Positions 37,701 through 52,700 of a DNA stretch of 64,000 nt are shown here, in pieces (the stretch's first letter is position 1; each line of letters starts with the position of its first letter). Location of the stretch: positions 10,872,834 through 10,936,833 of the forward strand of contig OX578277.1 of NCBI GenBank assembly GCA_951217055.1, in the 5' to 3' direction. Both the position numbers and the translations under genes were made by a program. The stretch comes from Gerris lacustris (lineage: Eukaryota > Arthropoda > Insecta > Hemiptera > Gerridae). A model generated the notes under the pieces. It was not told the DNA's origin and ran no database searches. It worked only from the letters and a program-made list of their open reading frames with translations.

Positions 37701-40700
37701 GGGTTATTATAATAATATAATAGACAATTAATAATATCTGAAAGTAAATGTTATTATTAAAAAAAAGTATGTACCTATTTGTAAGTAAAAATAGATTTCA
37801 CAAAAGTATAGTATGTGAATAAATAAAATAAACAGTTAAAAAATAGCTTATACTTTGTTAGTAATAACTTTAGGTAAAAAGAGATCATTTTTTGTTTTTA
37901 AAATTGCAACAGGTAGAAAATGAACTATCTGTCAATCCTTACGTTAAAGCTTACAAGTTTAAAACAATTTCAATTAATTAATTCATTAAAAAAAATTATG
38001 TATTTTGAATTGCACCAGATATGATGAGGATGAGAGTTCAATTTGGAGTCATTATAGTAAGTAAGAGATGGCAGAGGAAAGAGCCATTATGGCAAGGAAT
38101 AAAGAGGGAGCTATTATGGCAAGAAATAAGAAGGGAGCCATTATGGCAAGGAATAAGAAGGGAGCCATTATGGCAAGGAATAAAGAGGAAGCCATTATGG
38201 CAAGGAATAAGAAGGGAGCCATTATGGAAAGGAATAAGGAGGGAGCCATTACGGTGAGGAAGAAGGTGGTAATTATAAATATTAAGTCTTTGCATTGCAT
38301 TATACATGCTGAAGACTATGAGTCCAATCTAGAGCCATCACAGTAAGAAAAGAAGGTGGTTAAGGTAGGAGCAAATTCTGCAATACTTTCTGATACATCG
38401 GTTTTAATCAATGCTAAATGGTTCCATTAGTAAATTGAAAAGGCACTTAAGAAAGAACATTAGCAGTTGAATCAATGACTTCTGAAAAGGAATAATGTTT
38501 ACGTAGAACACCCAATGACTCGTAGAACAATTTCATTTCAGCGACATTTGAATATGAAATAATATGGCAAATGTAAGCATACAACAGAAAACTATTAAAA
38601 CAAGTTTGAATCAGTGACTTAATGACAGAGTGACAACTCAGACAACCAAGATTACATTAAAGTTTTTGCTGGGCACTGATGGAAGTTCCATGAAAAAGTA
38701 TTTAATAAAGGAACACCTAACAGTACACCTAGATGTTTATGATGACATGGAATCAATCTCTCTTAAATTTTTGATTAGTGGAAATATTTAATGGTGATTG
38801 AGAATACACAATTTGCAAAAGAAGCTTAAAAAAGATCTTAAAACCACATTCTTATACTACATAAAAAATGGAAACATACTTAAAAACAATGTGGAATCAA
38901 AAACATCATGTTCAAAAGAGAAAGTATGAGAGAATCTTGACCCCTTGAAGGTGGAAGCTAGTAAAGTGGGACAAGAAATCAGTCAAGATGAGACTAAGTA
39001 TATGATTAACAGCTAAAACAAAACCGGAAGGAGGAATAACTAGGAATTTGACAGGTACATGAGAGTCCAGCAATTTGAATACCTCGGCAGGATAATCACT
39101 GATGATAATGAAGTTTAAGAGGAGATAAAAGCACGGACATTGCCAGGGAATGGGTGCTAAGCCTACTAAGTTTAGCTTTAATGAACAGACATTCAAAATT
39201 CCTGGTATATAATAATATTATCAAGCTGGCAGTCACCTACGTGGAAACGTGGACACAAGTAAAGAAGAATAAAACCATAATATGTATATGTCGCTGATAA
39301 GCGCTAAGGAAGAAATTCGGGGCTGTGTCCGATGATAATGGCTGGTGCATTAGAAGTAATGAGAATTAGCACAACTTCACGACAGCCCATTAATCGTCAA
39401 TGACATTAACAAGTAAGCTACAGTGGTTTAAACACCTACTGAATAAGGATGAGGAAAGAGTTCCAAGGGAAGTTATGAAAACTACACCAGATGGATACAG
39501 GTCAGTGGGGGCCCCAATTATGGGGTGTCCAAGGAAACAATGGTTAGAGTATGTGGAGGATGACCTTCGGAAACTGAAAGTGAGAAACTAAAGAGGAATG
39601 GCGCTGTCATAAGATGAATGGTGAACAAAGGTTGTTACTTAGGCTAAGGTACTTCAAGAGATGTAGCGCCAGGATAAGATAAGTTGATTAATGGCGGTTC
39701 CATGGGAAACTTGAAAATACACGTAAAAAAAAGCTTAAAAAAGTATTTCTAAAAATTAAATTCTAATAATAATTAAAATTTTACTTAAAAACCATACCTA
39801 AAAACAATGTGGAATGTCAAACACTTCATGTTCAAATAAGAAAGTGGTTAGATTATAAATATGTGGTGCAAAAGACAGCAAAAGGCTTAAGCCTGCTGAA
39901 AGGTGAAAAAAGGGATTTTTGAGTTGCTACATGAGATGTATAATTAGCATTTGCAACCGGATTAATGCTACTGTGATGTACCTATTCCATAGCAATGGTT
40001 TCAAGTTTACTGTTACTACTTAAACTTCGAACCATTAATATTTCCATTATTAAAATTGTAACTAAAGACTTCAATCCTTAGAACTATCTCATCATCTGAA
40101 ACCCTAGAATGTTCTGTCGTCACTATGAGAATGACGCAAGGAGGGGTTGAAAAATAAAATGCATAAGGGAGCCTTTTAAATTCCCTAATAGTCCTAAGTA
40201 ATCAAGAATATAGTACAAAATAGAGACAAAATACAAAGGGAAAAGTAAACTTAACTCCAGAACGAGGACAACAAAGATGGACTCCTACCAGGAGAAAAGT
40301 GGAAAGAACCTTCAACATACCTTGGACCTTAATTCAAAATAGGCAAAGTAATCATTTCTACCAAGATTTTGTATGAACTTACACACAGTAAATACAACTC
40401 TAAATTGATCAGTTTATTGTCGAAAAAAATTATTGTTTTCTTGATTAGCTCACTAGAATGTAGTTCACACTAATTTTACTAGTAATCAAATGTGATGGAA
40501 CACTAGGATAGGGGCGTGGATAAGCTAAAAAAAATAATTACACTAGGCATAGTCAAAATTACTCTTCAGCACATTCAAAATGCTTGTAGAGAATTTATAA
40601 ATAACGTTGAAATCAGTACATTTAGTGCACAGAAGTAGGTATCAATACATTTGAATGCTCTTTTATTGGCGCAAAACTAATAATAAACAATAATGTGTGG

Positions 40701-43700
40701 AGTAACAGCCAAAATTCTAACACAACTACCAGGGGCGCTAAAACCCAGACGGTTAAAAGTAGAAGTCGTTTCAGGGAGGGGTATGTACAGTCTAAGCATA
40801 CAAGGCACTTTTTTCAGGGGGGTTTTTACACCCAAAAACGCAGACCACTTAGGTGGGTCCATTGAACAAACCTAGGTTAGAAACCAAAGTCTTCACATAA
40901 GTGTGAAGTCTTTGGTCATTAACCACGTCTCACATCTAGGTATTTAAATCGACCAAGAATGGGGATCACAGTTTCCAGGTCGAAACCTGGTAGCGCTACT
41001 CTTTTGAGCAGCTACCCATTTGTTTAAACAATGCTGGGGGAACATTGAGCAGGGGGGGGGGCGAGCAGGGAAGCAGCGTCAGGCGGACACCCATCCAACC
41101 AATAACGAAGCCCTATGCTGCATAACAAGAGTGATTGAATGCCAATCACTCCCTGCTACTGGCTACCAGGCACCCATAAATACTTGTAATGTGTCCTACG
41201 AGCAGTAGGTATTAAAATATACACTTTTCCTCACAAGAATTTTCTAAGTAAACACTATTTTTTTATGGCTCCGAGGGGGGGGGAGGTTCAGCCCCCCATA
41301 GGAGCACAACTAACAACTACATATATATGTAAAGGATGAAACAGAGTTAGTTTCGATGCTGACAAGTCAACAAGCAGAAAAAAGTTAACAATGTCAATGA
41401 TACTTCGAGCCAACATCGAAACTCTTAATTTCTAGAATAGATGAAGATCTTCACTGATAAATCTTTTACTGCCCTAAAATTTCAATTATTCCAAAATGGC
41501 TTGCTACTTAAGTGAAGTGGCTTATATCCGTTATGTGTGTAATTATAAGGTTTATACAGCTCATGGATCTACTACAAGACACTAACCATAAGTCATCCAT
41601 TACATTTATAGGTAGTTATATAAGCCCCTTGGCAGGCTTAAGCCTGAGGAGGGCTGTTGCGCCGAGGATCATTGATATTATAATAAAAATTAGATATTAT
41701 TGAGGGTATTTTGACAATAAACTGACCAATTTGACTCTTTGGAGTTTTTGATCAATTATAAATACATCTTTATCGATATATACAAAGATTTTTTTTTTTA
41801 CTTTTTATTGTGTTCTCTCTTGATACTTTAAAGAATAATTTTTCTCTTTGAGTTTTAATTTAAATATATTAAAACACATCATTATAACATTAAATAAAAA
41901 AAATAAAATAATTTAAAAGTTTAAAAAAAAATAAAATAAATAAATATAAAAAAATGGATTTGTTTACAAATGCGATGTATCAGCAAGTAACCACTGTAGA
42001 ATAGATAGGTATTCATCTGAGGTTGGTTCCATACTCCGTCGACACCATACTTTCGTTCCAAATAAACACAATTTTTTTTTAAAAAAAATTTATTTGGGTT
42101 GGTGGTGATTTTTAGATCGTAATCCCTGTTTTAAATTTTCACCATCATTCTACAATAAAACAGGCAAACACACACCTGCACAGCCAACACACCAACAACA
42201 GGAGGAAAAAGGTCACTTTTTAAATTTTTTTTATTATTAAAAAAAAAAAATTATTTTATTAGGGGAGGGTCTGTAGTCCCCTACATAAATATGGACCAGG
42301 AGTTGCCTGAATAAATAATTTAGACTGGAAAAATAAATAGGAACAACTTATCAATTTATAACCATCTGTACTTTGATCAGAATTTTAACATTTTTGGTTT
42401 CATACATTACAAACTGGCCTTAAATTTTTGTCACGGCCTGTGCACAAGTCTGACTTTATAGGCACACAACTGGCAAAACAACACACTGGGGTGCGCTATA
42501 GTGGCAAATGTTGAAGGCTTTGTTTCATCAAAAAATAATGAGTAGAATTAGAAGTTTTTAGTATTAAATATTTACTGGATCTACGAGGTCTAATCAAAAA
42601 GTATCCGACCTTAATTTTTATTGGTCAAACAAACGATGCTGTGGAGGCGGGGCTTGGTGTAAGGTTGTAGGCATGCCTAGTGCGCATGCTCATTTTTTTG
42701 TACGTCTGCAACACGAGTCAGTCGGCTATTAATCAGTGAGAAAGTGCGAGTGAGTGTCGTCGGAATTTTCTTTCAAACAAACTTAAAGAAAAATTTGAAC
42801 AGCGTTACTGCATCAAATTTTGTTTTCAATCATATTTTGCTTGGCAATTCTCAAGTGGAAACAATCCGCCAGATTAAACAAGTGTTTGGGAACGAAGCGA
42901 TGGGCACCACACAAAGAAAGGAAATGTACAACCGCTTCAAAGTTGGCCGCTCAATTGTTAGCAGTTTTGGCACAAACTTTGCTGAAACCCTCCTGAGGAC
43001 CAAATACTATGAATGCCAAATCTGTCAAAATGGATTGAATGGACCCAAAACTAATGATCATCTCATCTACAAGTTCTCTTTGGCGATTCTGCATCACCAA
43101 GTTCCAATCTTGTTCAATGACGGACTCATTTCGGAATGTTGAGGGCCTCCCAGAACAAGCTTCACTCCCCACTGATAAGCAGGCACCTTGAAGCGGTTGT
43201 ACCACTCCTTTCTTTGCGTGGTGCCCATCGCCAGTACACCAAGCCCCGCCACCACAGCATCGTCTATTTGAGCAATCAAAATTAAGGTCGGATACTTTTT
43301 GATCAGACCTCATATATGCCAGGTAGCCTATATTGAGTGGTAATTAAATATTTACATACATGGTTCGTACACTACATTATATAGCTCCCCGCTCCTCAGT
43401 TTTTACTAAGGCACGTTAAATCTACCTGTAGAAGCTCCCCCCTCCCTGCTGCCAGACTTTTCTACTCTCAATCACTTACTTCTCCATTGTTTACATCATC
43501 ATTTGAAAATACTGTTTGTATTATCAATAGTTTGTGGTAATTGATATACTAGAGATTATGGGATGGATTTTTAAACTTGCAGCAAAAATGTCAACACATT
43601 TAAAGTTTACAAAATTTAAACCCGAGCAAAAAAAATAAAAAAATAGGCAGATGGAATGACAAAATAGATTATTATGGTCTTTGTTGGAGACTACAGACCC

Positions 43701-46700
43701 TATAATAATGAAAACACTACCTAGACATATCCAGGCTAATTCCACAAAAAAAAGGGGACAATGCAATACATTTTGACCAAAAAAAAAAAAAAAAAAAAAT
43801 GCAACCTTAACACTACACAAAAGAAGGTAATAAAGATATAAAAATAAAAAGAGTACATAAAACAAAAAATCAATAAAATCAATTGGCGTCACATCCCATG
43901 AGGAGCTAATGCCTACCAGATGGCTCGTTACAACTACTATTATAGAGGTGTCAACTCATCGAATCCGATCAGCCATATCAAAACAAAAAAAAAAAATGCC
44001 AAAAAACTTTAGATATTCAGTTTGTTTCAGTGAGAATAACCAAGTGTTTAAATAAGTAATAAATAATATTCAGTTTGTAAAGATAGAATGAGTACAAACC
44101 TACTTAACATCTTCACACTGATTGCAGAACTTGTGCTGTCAAAACTTATCACAATGATTGCCGAGCTTGTGCTGTCACAACTTATCACACTGATTGCAGA
44201 GCTTGTGCTGTCACAACTTATCACACTGATTGCCGAGCTTGTGCTGTCACAACTTATCACACTGATTGCCGAGCTTGTGCTGTCGCAACTTATCACACTG
44301 ATAGCAGAGCTTGTGCTTTCAAAACTTATCACACTAATTGCAGAGCTTGTGCAGTCAAAACTTATCACACTGATGCAAATCACAAACTAAGAAAACATAG
44401 GTGATGGGTAACCACCCAAGCTTTTCTCCCACCCACCCTATACACTTCTCTACAATATTACAGCCACTCTACCCCCTACTCTGAAAACTACAATGATGTC
44501 ATACCAAGATAACCTCTACAACATAGGATCTTAATCACATTACTTTTATCAAAGTGCTACTGTATCTTTTATCTATCCAAGAAGAATTAGATAATAATCA
44601 GATCTTCAGATAAGAACCACACCCATACCTTCCAACTTTCTGTAATATACACTATCAAAGTAAGTTTGTATTCTTAAGTCAATAAAGAAAGATATACATA
44701 CAGATAAACAAAAAACACCTACATAGCTTTTTAACTTTCAGAAATATGCAAGACCAATGTAAGTTTTTATTCCTTAAGGTGGGTTTACAGCTAGCGGATA
44801 CGTAATTGCAGAGGCCCGAAGGGATTTATCTATGGCAACTCTTTTGCGGTGCCACAGAAAGTTAGTTCTGAACCATCTTTTTGCGGCGCCGTTTTTAAAC
44901 CTGTATGAAACCTTCACTTCGTCCTCTTCTTATTTCCTTTACGTGTTTTTATATTTTAATTGTTTTATTAATAAATTTGAATCTGTGCATCTGTTCCTAC
45001 ATTATTTTTATTATATCTGTGTTTATCTATGTTTTTTATCTGTGTTTTATCTTTATCTGTGTATTATATCTGCAGGGCTGCAAACTAGTAGTAAGGTTAA
45101 CTTTACTGACTAATTATGTGAAAATACTGACCTGACATGAATCCTCATTTAAAACAAATAATAACAAATCAAATAATTAATTAATTATTTGTAGAATCGG
45201 CCACCCTTCTCCCCACTGAGCAGCTTTAAAAATTGAAATTCGATCTTTTAACAATAAAGAAACGTGATAAATAGGTAATGCTGTCAGCAAATTAAATGGG
45301 CAGAGCTAAGGGTGCCATCGAAGCCCAGGCCTACTGGCCATTGCTCTAAAAGTCGTTTGCCTGCGCTAGCTCCAAGGATAACCATATCGACGACACATGC
45401 TTAATAAATTTATGACTGGGAAAATTTAGACCTTTTTGAACTTTAGTGAAATCTTCCCCACCTTGACGGCCACCCATGAATTTGGAAAATTAGATTTGAT
45501 GCATCATCTCCGACTAATTCCATGCCCCGTTTAAATGCATTGTGTAAAGCATGAATGTCACAGGTTCCAATGTCAACCATAGTTTTTCTTTTTAACAAAA
45601 TCAAAGATTCGTTCATAAGTCTTGTAACAGCTTTGTTTACATTTGGTCCATCATTACTACGCATAAGCAATTTTTTTTTTTAGCTCGTGGCAATTTAGCC
45701 TTATCTAATGCCTCGTATAACTTGGCAAATAAATCTTGAGCAGTTGCTGAGCCGATAAAAAATGTTTGCAAATGTCGCGTTACAATCCTTGCAGTTTCTG
45801 GTTCTGCAGATTCTGACCAATACCTAACAGCTATTTGCAACTCTTTATAGGATGCAGTGTAGGTAGTTTCGTCGTAACAAAGCGTAGAATAACAATTATC
45901 CACTTCACTCAACATCTGACTTCTGAAATATGGGACAAGAGCATCACAAATTAAATACTGCGCTTTGGTCCTAGACAGAGAAAAGTTATTTGGAACACTG
46001 GCATTGAACATTGCCTCAAATATTTTGCGTATATCTTGACAAGCCGACGAAATAGAGAAATCTGCAATAACCATCTTCATTACCCAAATAAGTTCTCTCT
46101 TATAGTGCAACTGGACAGATTTAACTTGCGCAGAAGTGGAAGTGGACTCTTGATTTAGAGGTCGAGTAGGAGTCAGATGAAGCTGCGAAGGAGAATTTTT
46201 TTCCTACATTCTTCTTTACGCATGCTCCCAGAAGCATGCTGTTCCACAGCTTTGTAACCCCACGAAATACAAAATGTTTTTGCACAAACCACACAGAACA
46301 TTTCACTGTCACTAGCTTTCCGCCCTCAATCAGATATAATGAATCCATATATATCAGTTTTATTTAACCAGGAAGGTTGAAAAGTACACTTTCCCATTTT
46401 CATCCGCTAGCTGTGAACCCACCTTTAGTCAAGAAAGAAAGATAACAAATAAATAAAAAAAACCACTCACATAGCTTTGTATCTTTCAGAAATATGCGAG
46501 ATCAAAATAAGTTTGTATTACTGGGCTAATAAAGGAAGAGCTACAAATAACAACCCATACACATAGCTTTCGAACTTTCTATAAAATCTACGATCAAAGT
46601 AAGCTTGAATTCTTAAATCAATCAAGAAAGGTCTACAAAAAAAAAAAAAAAAACCCATACATAGCTGTCAAAAGCGGATTCTTGGATGGCTAGTTTTTTG

Positions 46701-49700
46701 ACGAACACCTATTTTTATAATAATCCTGAACTTCATTAGATAGATATACGTATATGAGAGGTTCCTTTATATTGGGCACAGAAAAAAAGAACTATTACTG
46801 ATAAAAATGATGTGATAGCTGTTGAGGGTGGAAAGTTTACTAAAATGGATTTGCTGGGCTCCATTCTGACAGTGTCACAGAAAAAAATTGTCTCTCTCCC
46901 TGGATAGTGCTGGGATCAAAAGTGTCAAAAAGTTAAGTGAACTTAACCTTCTAAAGTTCCTCATCTTCTAGGCTTTTAATTTGAGTCAATATTAGGCTAT
47001 TCACTATCAATAATACTTTTAGTTGCTAGCAAGACTTCATATCTGGTTCAACATGTAGTATTTACACGAAAAAAACACCTGATAACTACTGACTTTACTG
47101 GTGATTACTGACTTAATACAATTTCACAAAAAAGATCATTATATTTGTCTTTTAAAAAATATACTTAAACAAACTGAATATCTTTTTAATTGGCAAAAAA
47201 AAAAAAAAAAAAAAAAAGTAAAAAAAGTAGCAAATACTGACTGTATTGTCTTGTAGAGTTCTCGGATCTTAGCGTGGATCTGAGTGAGATGAGGAACGGA
47301 CTTGTTCTTAAGAAGGGAAAGAGCACGTGCTTGAAGTTCACTTTTTCTTCCGGTTTTGTTTTGGCTAGCATAACCCAATAGCATTTGGAGTTCGCTTACG
47401 CGGAATGTCATAACCATTCCCTGAAATAAAAAAAATAAATAAATAAACATTAACGAGGCAATTGATTAGAAGAAAATATAAGAACAAATACGCTGTTGTT
47501 ACGGGTCAGGGTTACAGCAAATAATACATTGAAGTTTAACAGTTTTGGTCTTATTTTGAAGTAATAAATCATGAACAACGTTTAGATTGATTCCATTGAT
47601 GTGTTCACAATGTTAGGATTGATCCCATTGATGTGTTCACAATGTTAGGATTGATCCCATTGATGTGTTCACAATCTTTGGAAGATTTAGACTTGTTTAT
47701 AGCAGTTTAATAATTGTTCGATTTTGTTACTACCAATCTATTAGTATTATTATAAGACTAGATGGTCTGACAGCTTAAAATAAATTCACCATAAAATAAT
47801 TCAAAAGAGAATTTGGTTACAGAAAACCACTTGTTCCTTAGATTTTTTGAAAACCAGGCAAAAATAGACACCATTTTTTATACTAAATTAGAGTTCTGTA
47901 CTAAGTTTCATCTGAATAGGGGTGGAACGGCCGCCATTCCACCTCAAAGAAAAATAAAATGGACTTAATTTGATTTTTTCCTAAGCTCTAGACCAGTGTT
48001 GCCCCACCTTTGAAAGCTCAGTATTAGCTTTATGCCATAAAACTAATGGAGTGGTGGTACAGAGTGGTGGTACTACAGGTGGTAAATTGTGATAAAAGTA
48101 AAAATATATGTCAATTTTTATAATTAAAAAGTATAAAATAAACAGGGGTTAGTCAGTAATGTAAATATTTTAAAGAAATAACTAAATTTTAAATTTATAA
48201 AATTACAAAATTTTAAAAAGATTTAGTACAGGTTGGCTCTGCACCTCACAAGCTAATTGTAATTGCCATTTTAATAGAATACAGACTCATTTACTCAGAT
48301 TTTACAACCTACATAGTTGAAAAGCCGAACTTTTATCCATGGATCCCAACATGGATGAGTAATAAATAAATACTACAACTTGTTCCACTATTTTTACATA
48401 ATTGAACCATTATTAAGCTGCTATAAATTTCAAAGAATAATTCATATCTGAAAACCGATTAGTGAATTCTGTCTCCAAGACATACTATAATTAATCTTAT
48501 CGTATGCTATGAGCATACGTAACTAATGCTTAGTTAGCTCAACAGTATTCTACGTCTAGAAAGAGGAGAATAACTTAACATACTTGGATAACCTTAATCA
48601 ATTTAATATAACCTCTCTACTGATACCAATGCCTCCCAAATAATTTATTAATGATCATTTTAATTTGTCTGGTTGGACCAATTATTTATATTATTTCAAT
48701 AAGACAAACTTTCATTGGCTATACTAAAGATGGTCAAGTTCATTTTCAACTTGAATAATGTATTTAGCTTAAAAAAGGAGCCAGTGCAAACCTCTGAATG
48801 CTCTAGAACCTGCTTTTGATGTGCCACATTGTGGAGTGAAAAATTTCATAAGGAATTTAGAGCATTAAAATTTTAATAGAGTATAGAACAGTTGGCAGTT
48901 TTCTTTCTGGTCTAGCTGAAAGTAGTGAGGAGGATGTGTGAGGAATTAAGAAAGAGAATTAAACCATCTCCTATCTTATCAGATAAGATAAGATAAGCAG
49001 CTGTCCAGCATTAACTCTTAGATGGGATATCTTTAGCTTAGCCATTCTGCCTGATAAACAATTAAGGTTGCTTCCCCTAGACAAGGTACTCAATTTCTGC
49101 CTATTTAGTGTACAGAGTACTATAGTACTCTAGAATCAAGGATACTATGATTTAGTAGATTCTAGTACTCCTAGACACCACATTTGAGGAATACTTAAAA
49201 AAAACAACCAATCATTTGGATATCGGGAGTACATATTGCGTTTGCTTTGAGTCAACATCACGATGCACCTCACCCCTGAAGATGCTTCCAGTAGTGGATG
49301 CGAAACGTCAGACTTAACCCCTTCATGACGCGGATTTTATCGGAAAACCAAGTTTTTGATAACGAGCCAACCCTCGAAAGCCTACGCACTAAGTTACTTA
49401 GTTAGCTTTAGACATTAATTTTAAATCACCCGGAAAAAAAACAAAAAAAAACAGTATTATTATCTTGCAAGTAGTTGAACAAAGAAAAACCCTGTTAGAT
49501 GTTAACTGAACTATGTAGAGATTTAAAACATTTTTTTACAAGGGAAAAGTAGTATAAATCCCTAAATTGAAAGCCAAAAGGGCGAGTGATAGTACAGGGT
49601 GCAAGGATCACTTATTCCAACCTAGCAATTAGGCCACTTGTTTGGGCCCTTACCCAGTATGGAGTTCAGCTACTTTACACACCAATGTACAACCAAAACA

Positions 49701-52700
49701 AATAAGGTGTGATCAAGTGCTTAGGCATTGGAATTCAATCAGTTGAATTGAAGCAGGCCAAGCAGAAGTGTCACTTGCCCTAAAGACCTTGATAACTCCG
49801 AACCCCTAGCAAAAAGAGCAGTAGAACAATGGAATGACAAACAACAGAGAGCACTAGATCCCGGCTAATGAAGCCTTGGCATAGGTTGAAGCAAAATATA
49901 GCCAAACTATCTAGATATCATTTAAAAATAGTTACAGTTCTTTTTTTTAATACATCTACAGCCATAGGGGTTCGGGGAAGGTACCTGCAATCATTAAGGC
50001 AATGGTCAAATTTTCTCGTCTATCTATAAGTCAATGTCGATGTTGCGGCTTCAATTTATATTATTGAATTGATCGACGCAAAGTTATTTATTTTGATTTT
50101 TATTTAATGAAATTTTGATGTCAAGTGGTCAGTCAAGCTTAAAAGATTTATATATTTAAATTCTCGCTGGCTAGGTTCGGCCAGCGACAGTCGAGACCCC
50201 TTCATAAAACTTGACCCTACATGCGACTTAACAACTTTGAACAGTTAAGTCATGAGACTTGTCTTAACATGTAATTGAAGTGAGACTGTCGGTCAGTAAC
50301 ACTATTCATGTGATAATAACTTAGGTAAAAGTTGACCAATTAAGATGAAATTTGGAATAAATTCTCCTTTAACCAATTCTTTGGCTTAAGTTCATTAGAC
50401 AGCAATATCCGTATCCGTATAAGCGTTTGCGGGCATCACTCATGTAAACGTGAGCTTTAAATTTAAAATTGGGATTTTAGCACCACAAGAAAAGATTTCT
50501 ACCTTAACCTATTTGACGAGACAAACATTTTTTTTTACTAAAACCTACATTGACACCCCTATAAAGTGATAAAAATTGCTAACTCCTTTAAATTGGATCT
50601 ATACTCTAAGAAAAAACATGATACAACCATAAGTTTTTGTGAAGGGAATGATACATTTTTAATAATACAGTAGAACCTCGCTTACACGACCCTCAAAAAC
50701 ACGACAACCTCAATTACAAGTGCAATTTTCAAATCCCCTTGAGATTGCCATAACACATAATGTTAAATTAACCCCTATAACGCGACTATTATTATCCAAA
50801 CAACCTCAGTATCACGGATTTTTTTCCAATTCACAACGTAACTCAGAACCTCTATAACAAGTCGTTTTGAGAAGTCATCCTCTATAACGCAACTCTATAC
50901 AGGAATGGGTCAACCGTGAAACAAGTCTAGACTTGAAAACCCCGCCCCACCCCCTTCCGTTTTGAGAATTCAACCTCGATAACACAACTGATAGCCAAAA
51001 TAACCTTGATAACACGACCCCCCTCAACAAAAAGAGCACCTCAATAACAAGACTGCTTCCCTAATCCCCTTGAGACACTTCTTATCGAGGTTCTACTGTA
51101 GTTGGAGGTGTAATGTAAGGTTTTATAGGAGGGTAGTCAAATGGGTGCCACCCAGCACTACTCTCTACTCCAATCATCCTCTTACACTATCAACTTATAA
51201 TGATTAACTATTAGCTTAATACATAAATATTTATTGCATTATGCTCGTTTCAATGTAGAGCCATGTAATGCCTAGTACAACTTTTAACAGGGTAAAGAGT
51301 CATGAGACTTGGCTCTACATGAAATCTAACTATTATTGGGGTAATTCCAAGTCAAGAGACAGCTCTACATGAAATCTAACAACTATTATTGGGGTAATTC
51401 CAAGTCAAGAGACAGCTCTACATGAAATCTAACAACTTTTATTGGGGTAATTCCAAGTCAAGAGACAGCTCTACATGAAATCTAACAACTTTTATTGGGG
51501 TAATTCCAAGTCAAGAGACAGCTCTACATGAAATCTAACAACTTTTATTGGGGTAATTCCAAGTCAAGAGACAGCTCTACATGAAATCTAACAACTTTTA
51601 ACGGAGCAAAGAGTCATGAGACATGGCTCTACATGAGATATAACTAACAGGGTGAAAATAAAAGTTGTATTGACAATATAAATTTACATTACATACCAAG
51701 AGAGTAATAAAATCAACAGATTAGCTTATGAATACATTTTAATCTATGTACATACTCTTCGTACAAATGCTCAGAGTATTTATGGCACGCTTTAACCACC
51801 TTTTTTATTTTGAAATTAAGATGAATTTGGAGAGTAATTTTGTGAATTAAAATCGAAGATATCAAAACTATAAGATGAAAAGTGTGATATTCCTTTGTCC
51901 CAAAGTACATTAGACTAAATATCCCTTAGTCCTAATAGTTATTTACTTAGTTACCCATCCCACTTTTAAAAAGTTTATAGATACCACTATAAAGTGGGTA
52001 ACAAACTAAAAGAGGTGCATGAGGGCGCCTCCTGCTACCCCATAAGGGTGGGTAACAAAGTAAAAAAGTACCGTACTTCTTATAAACAACACATACTAAC
52101 AATTCATTATATTAATATTATTATCATAAATAAAAACATAACCTTCCATGGTTAATTGTTTTCCAACAAAAAATTTGTTTCTCTCAAACACTAAATTTAA
52201 AAAAAACGTCCACTATAACAACAACATATTATGTCAAATGAAAACAAATCACACATAAAGAAAAAGCAATGATTAAAAAAAAGAAAAAACATACGAAAAG
52301 ATAATAAAAATTAGTTAACGGTATTACTACAGTTTATTTACCTCGCTTTCAAAAATAAAACATATCTAAAAGGTTTCAAATTTAAAATCAAATTATACAA
52401 ATAAATAATATAACTTAAATTATATTAAACAAATAAAATAGAATTACAATTTAATAAGATATGTATACTGTTTTTCATACAATAATAATGTAAATAATTT
52501 TACTTGTTTCTATTTTTTTTAATAAATAAATTTATTTATTTTTGAAAAAGGGGATTTGAAAATTGATGTTTAAAATAATAGCAGCAGTCAACAAGTAAGT
52601 AAAATTATAGTAAAGATTTTGTTTACACATTCGTACACACGCCAAATCTAGCAAGGTAACAAGCTATACACATATTAGGTACAAACAATGAAAAAACATT

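Noticed and set aside
38021..38346. Frames on both strands over the 27-bp repeat
   Set aside because: Repeat length divisible by three keeps all frames open; repetitive peptides with no domain.
41646..41674. Third hammerhead-like motif (CCTGAGGAGG...GCGCCGAGGATC)
   Set aside because: Lacks the GAAAC box; similarity is too weak.
44048..44390. 12-residue repeat proteins on both strands
   Set aside because: Translation of a 36-bp minisatellite.
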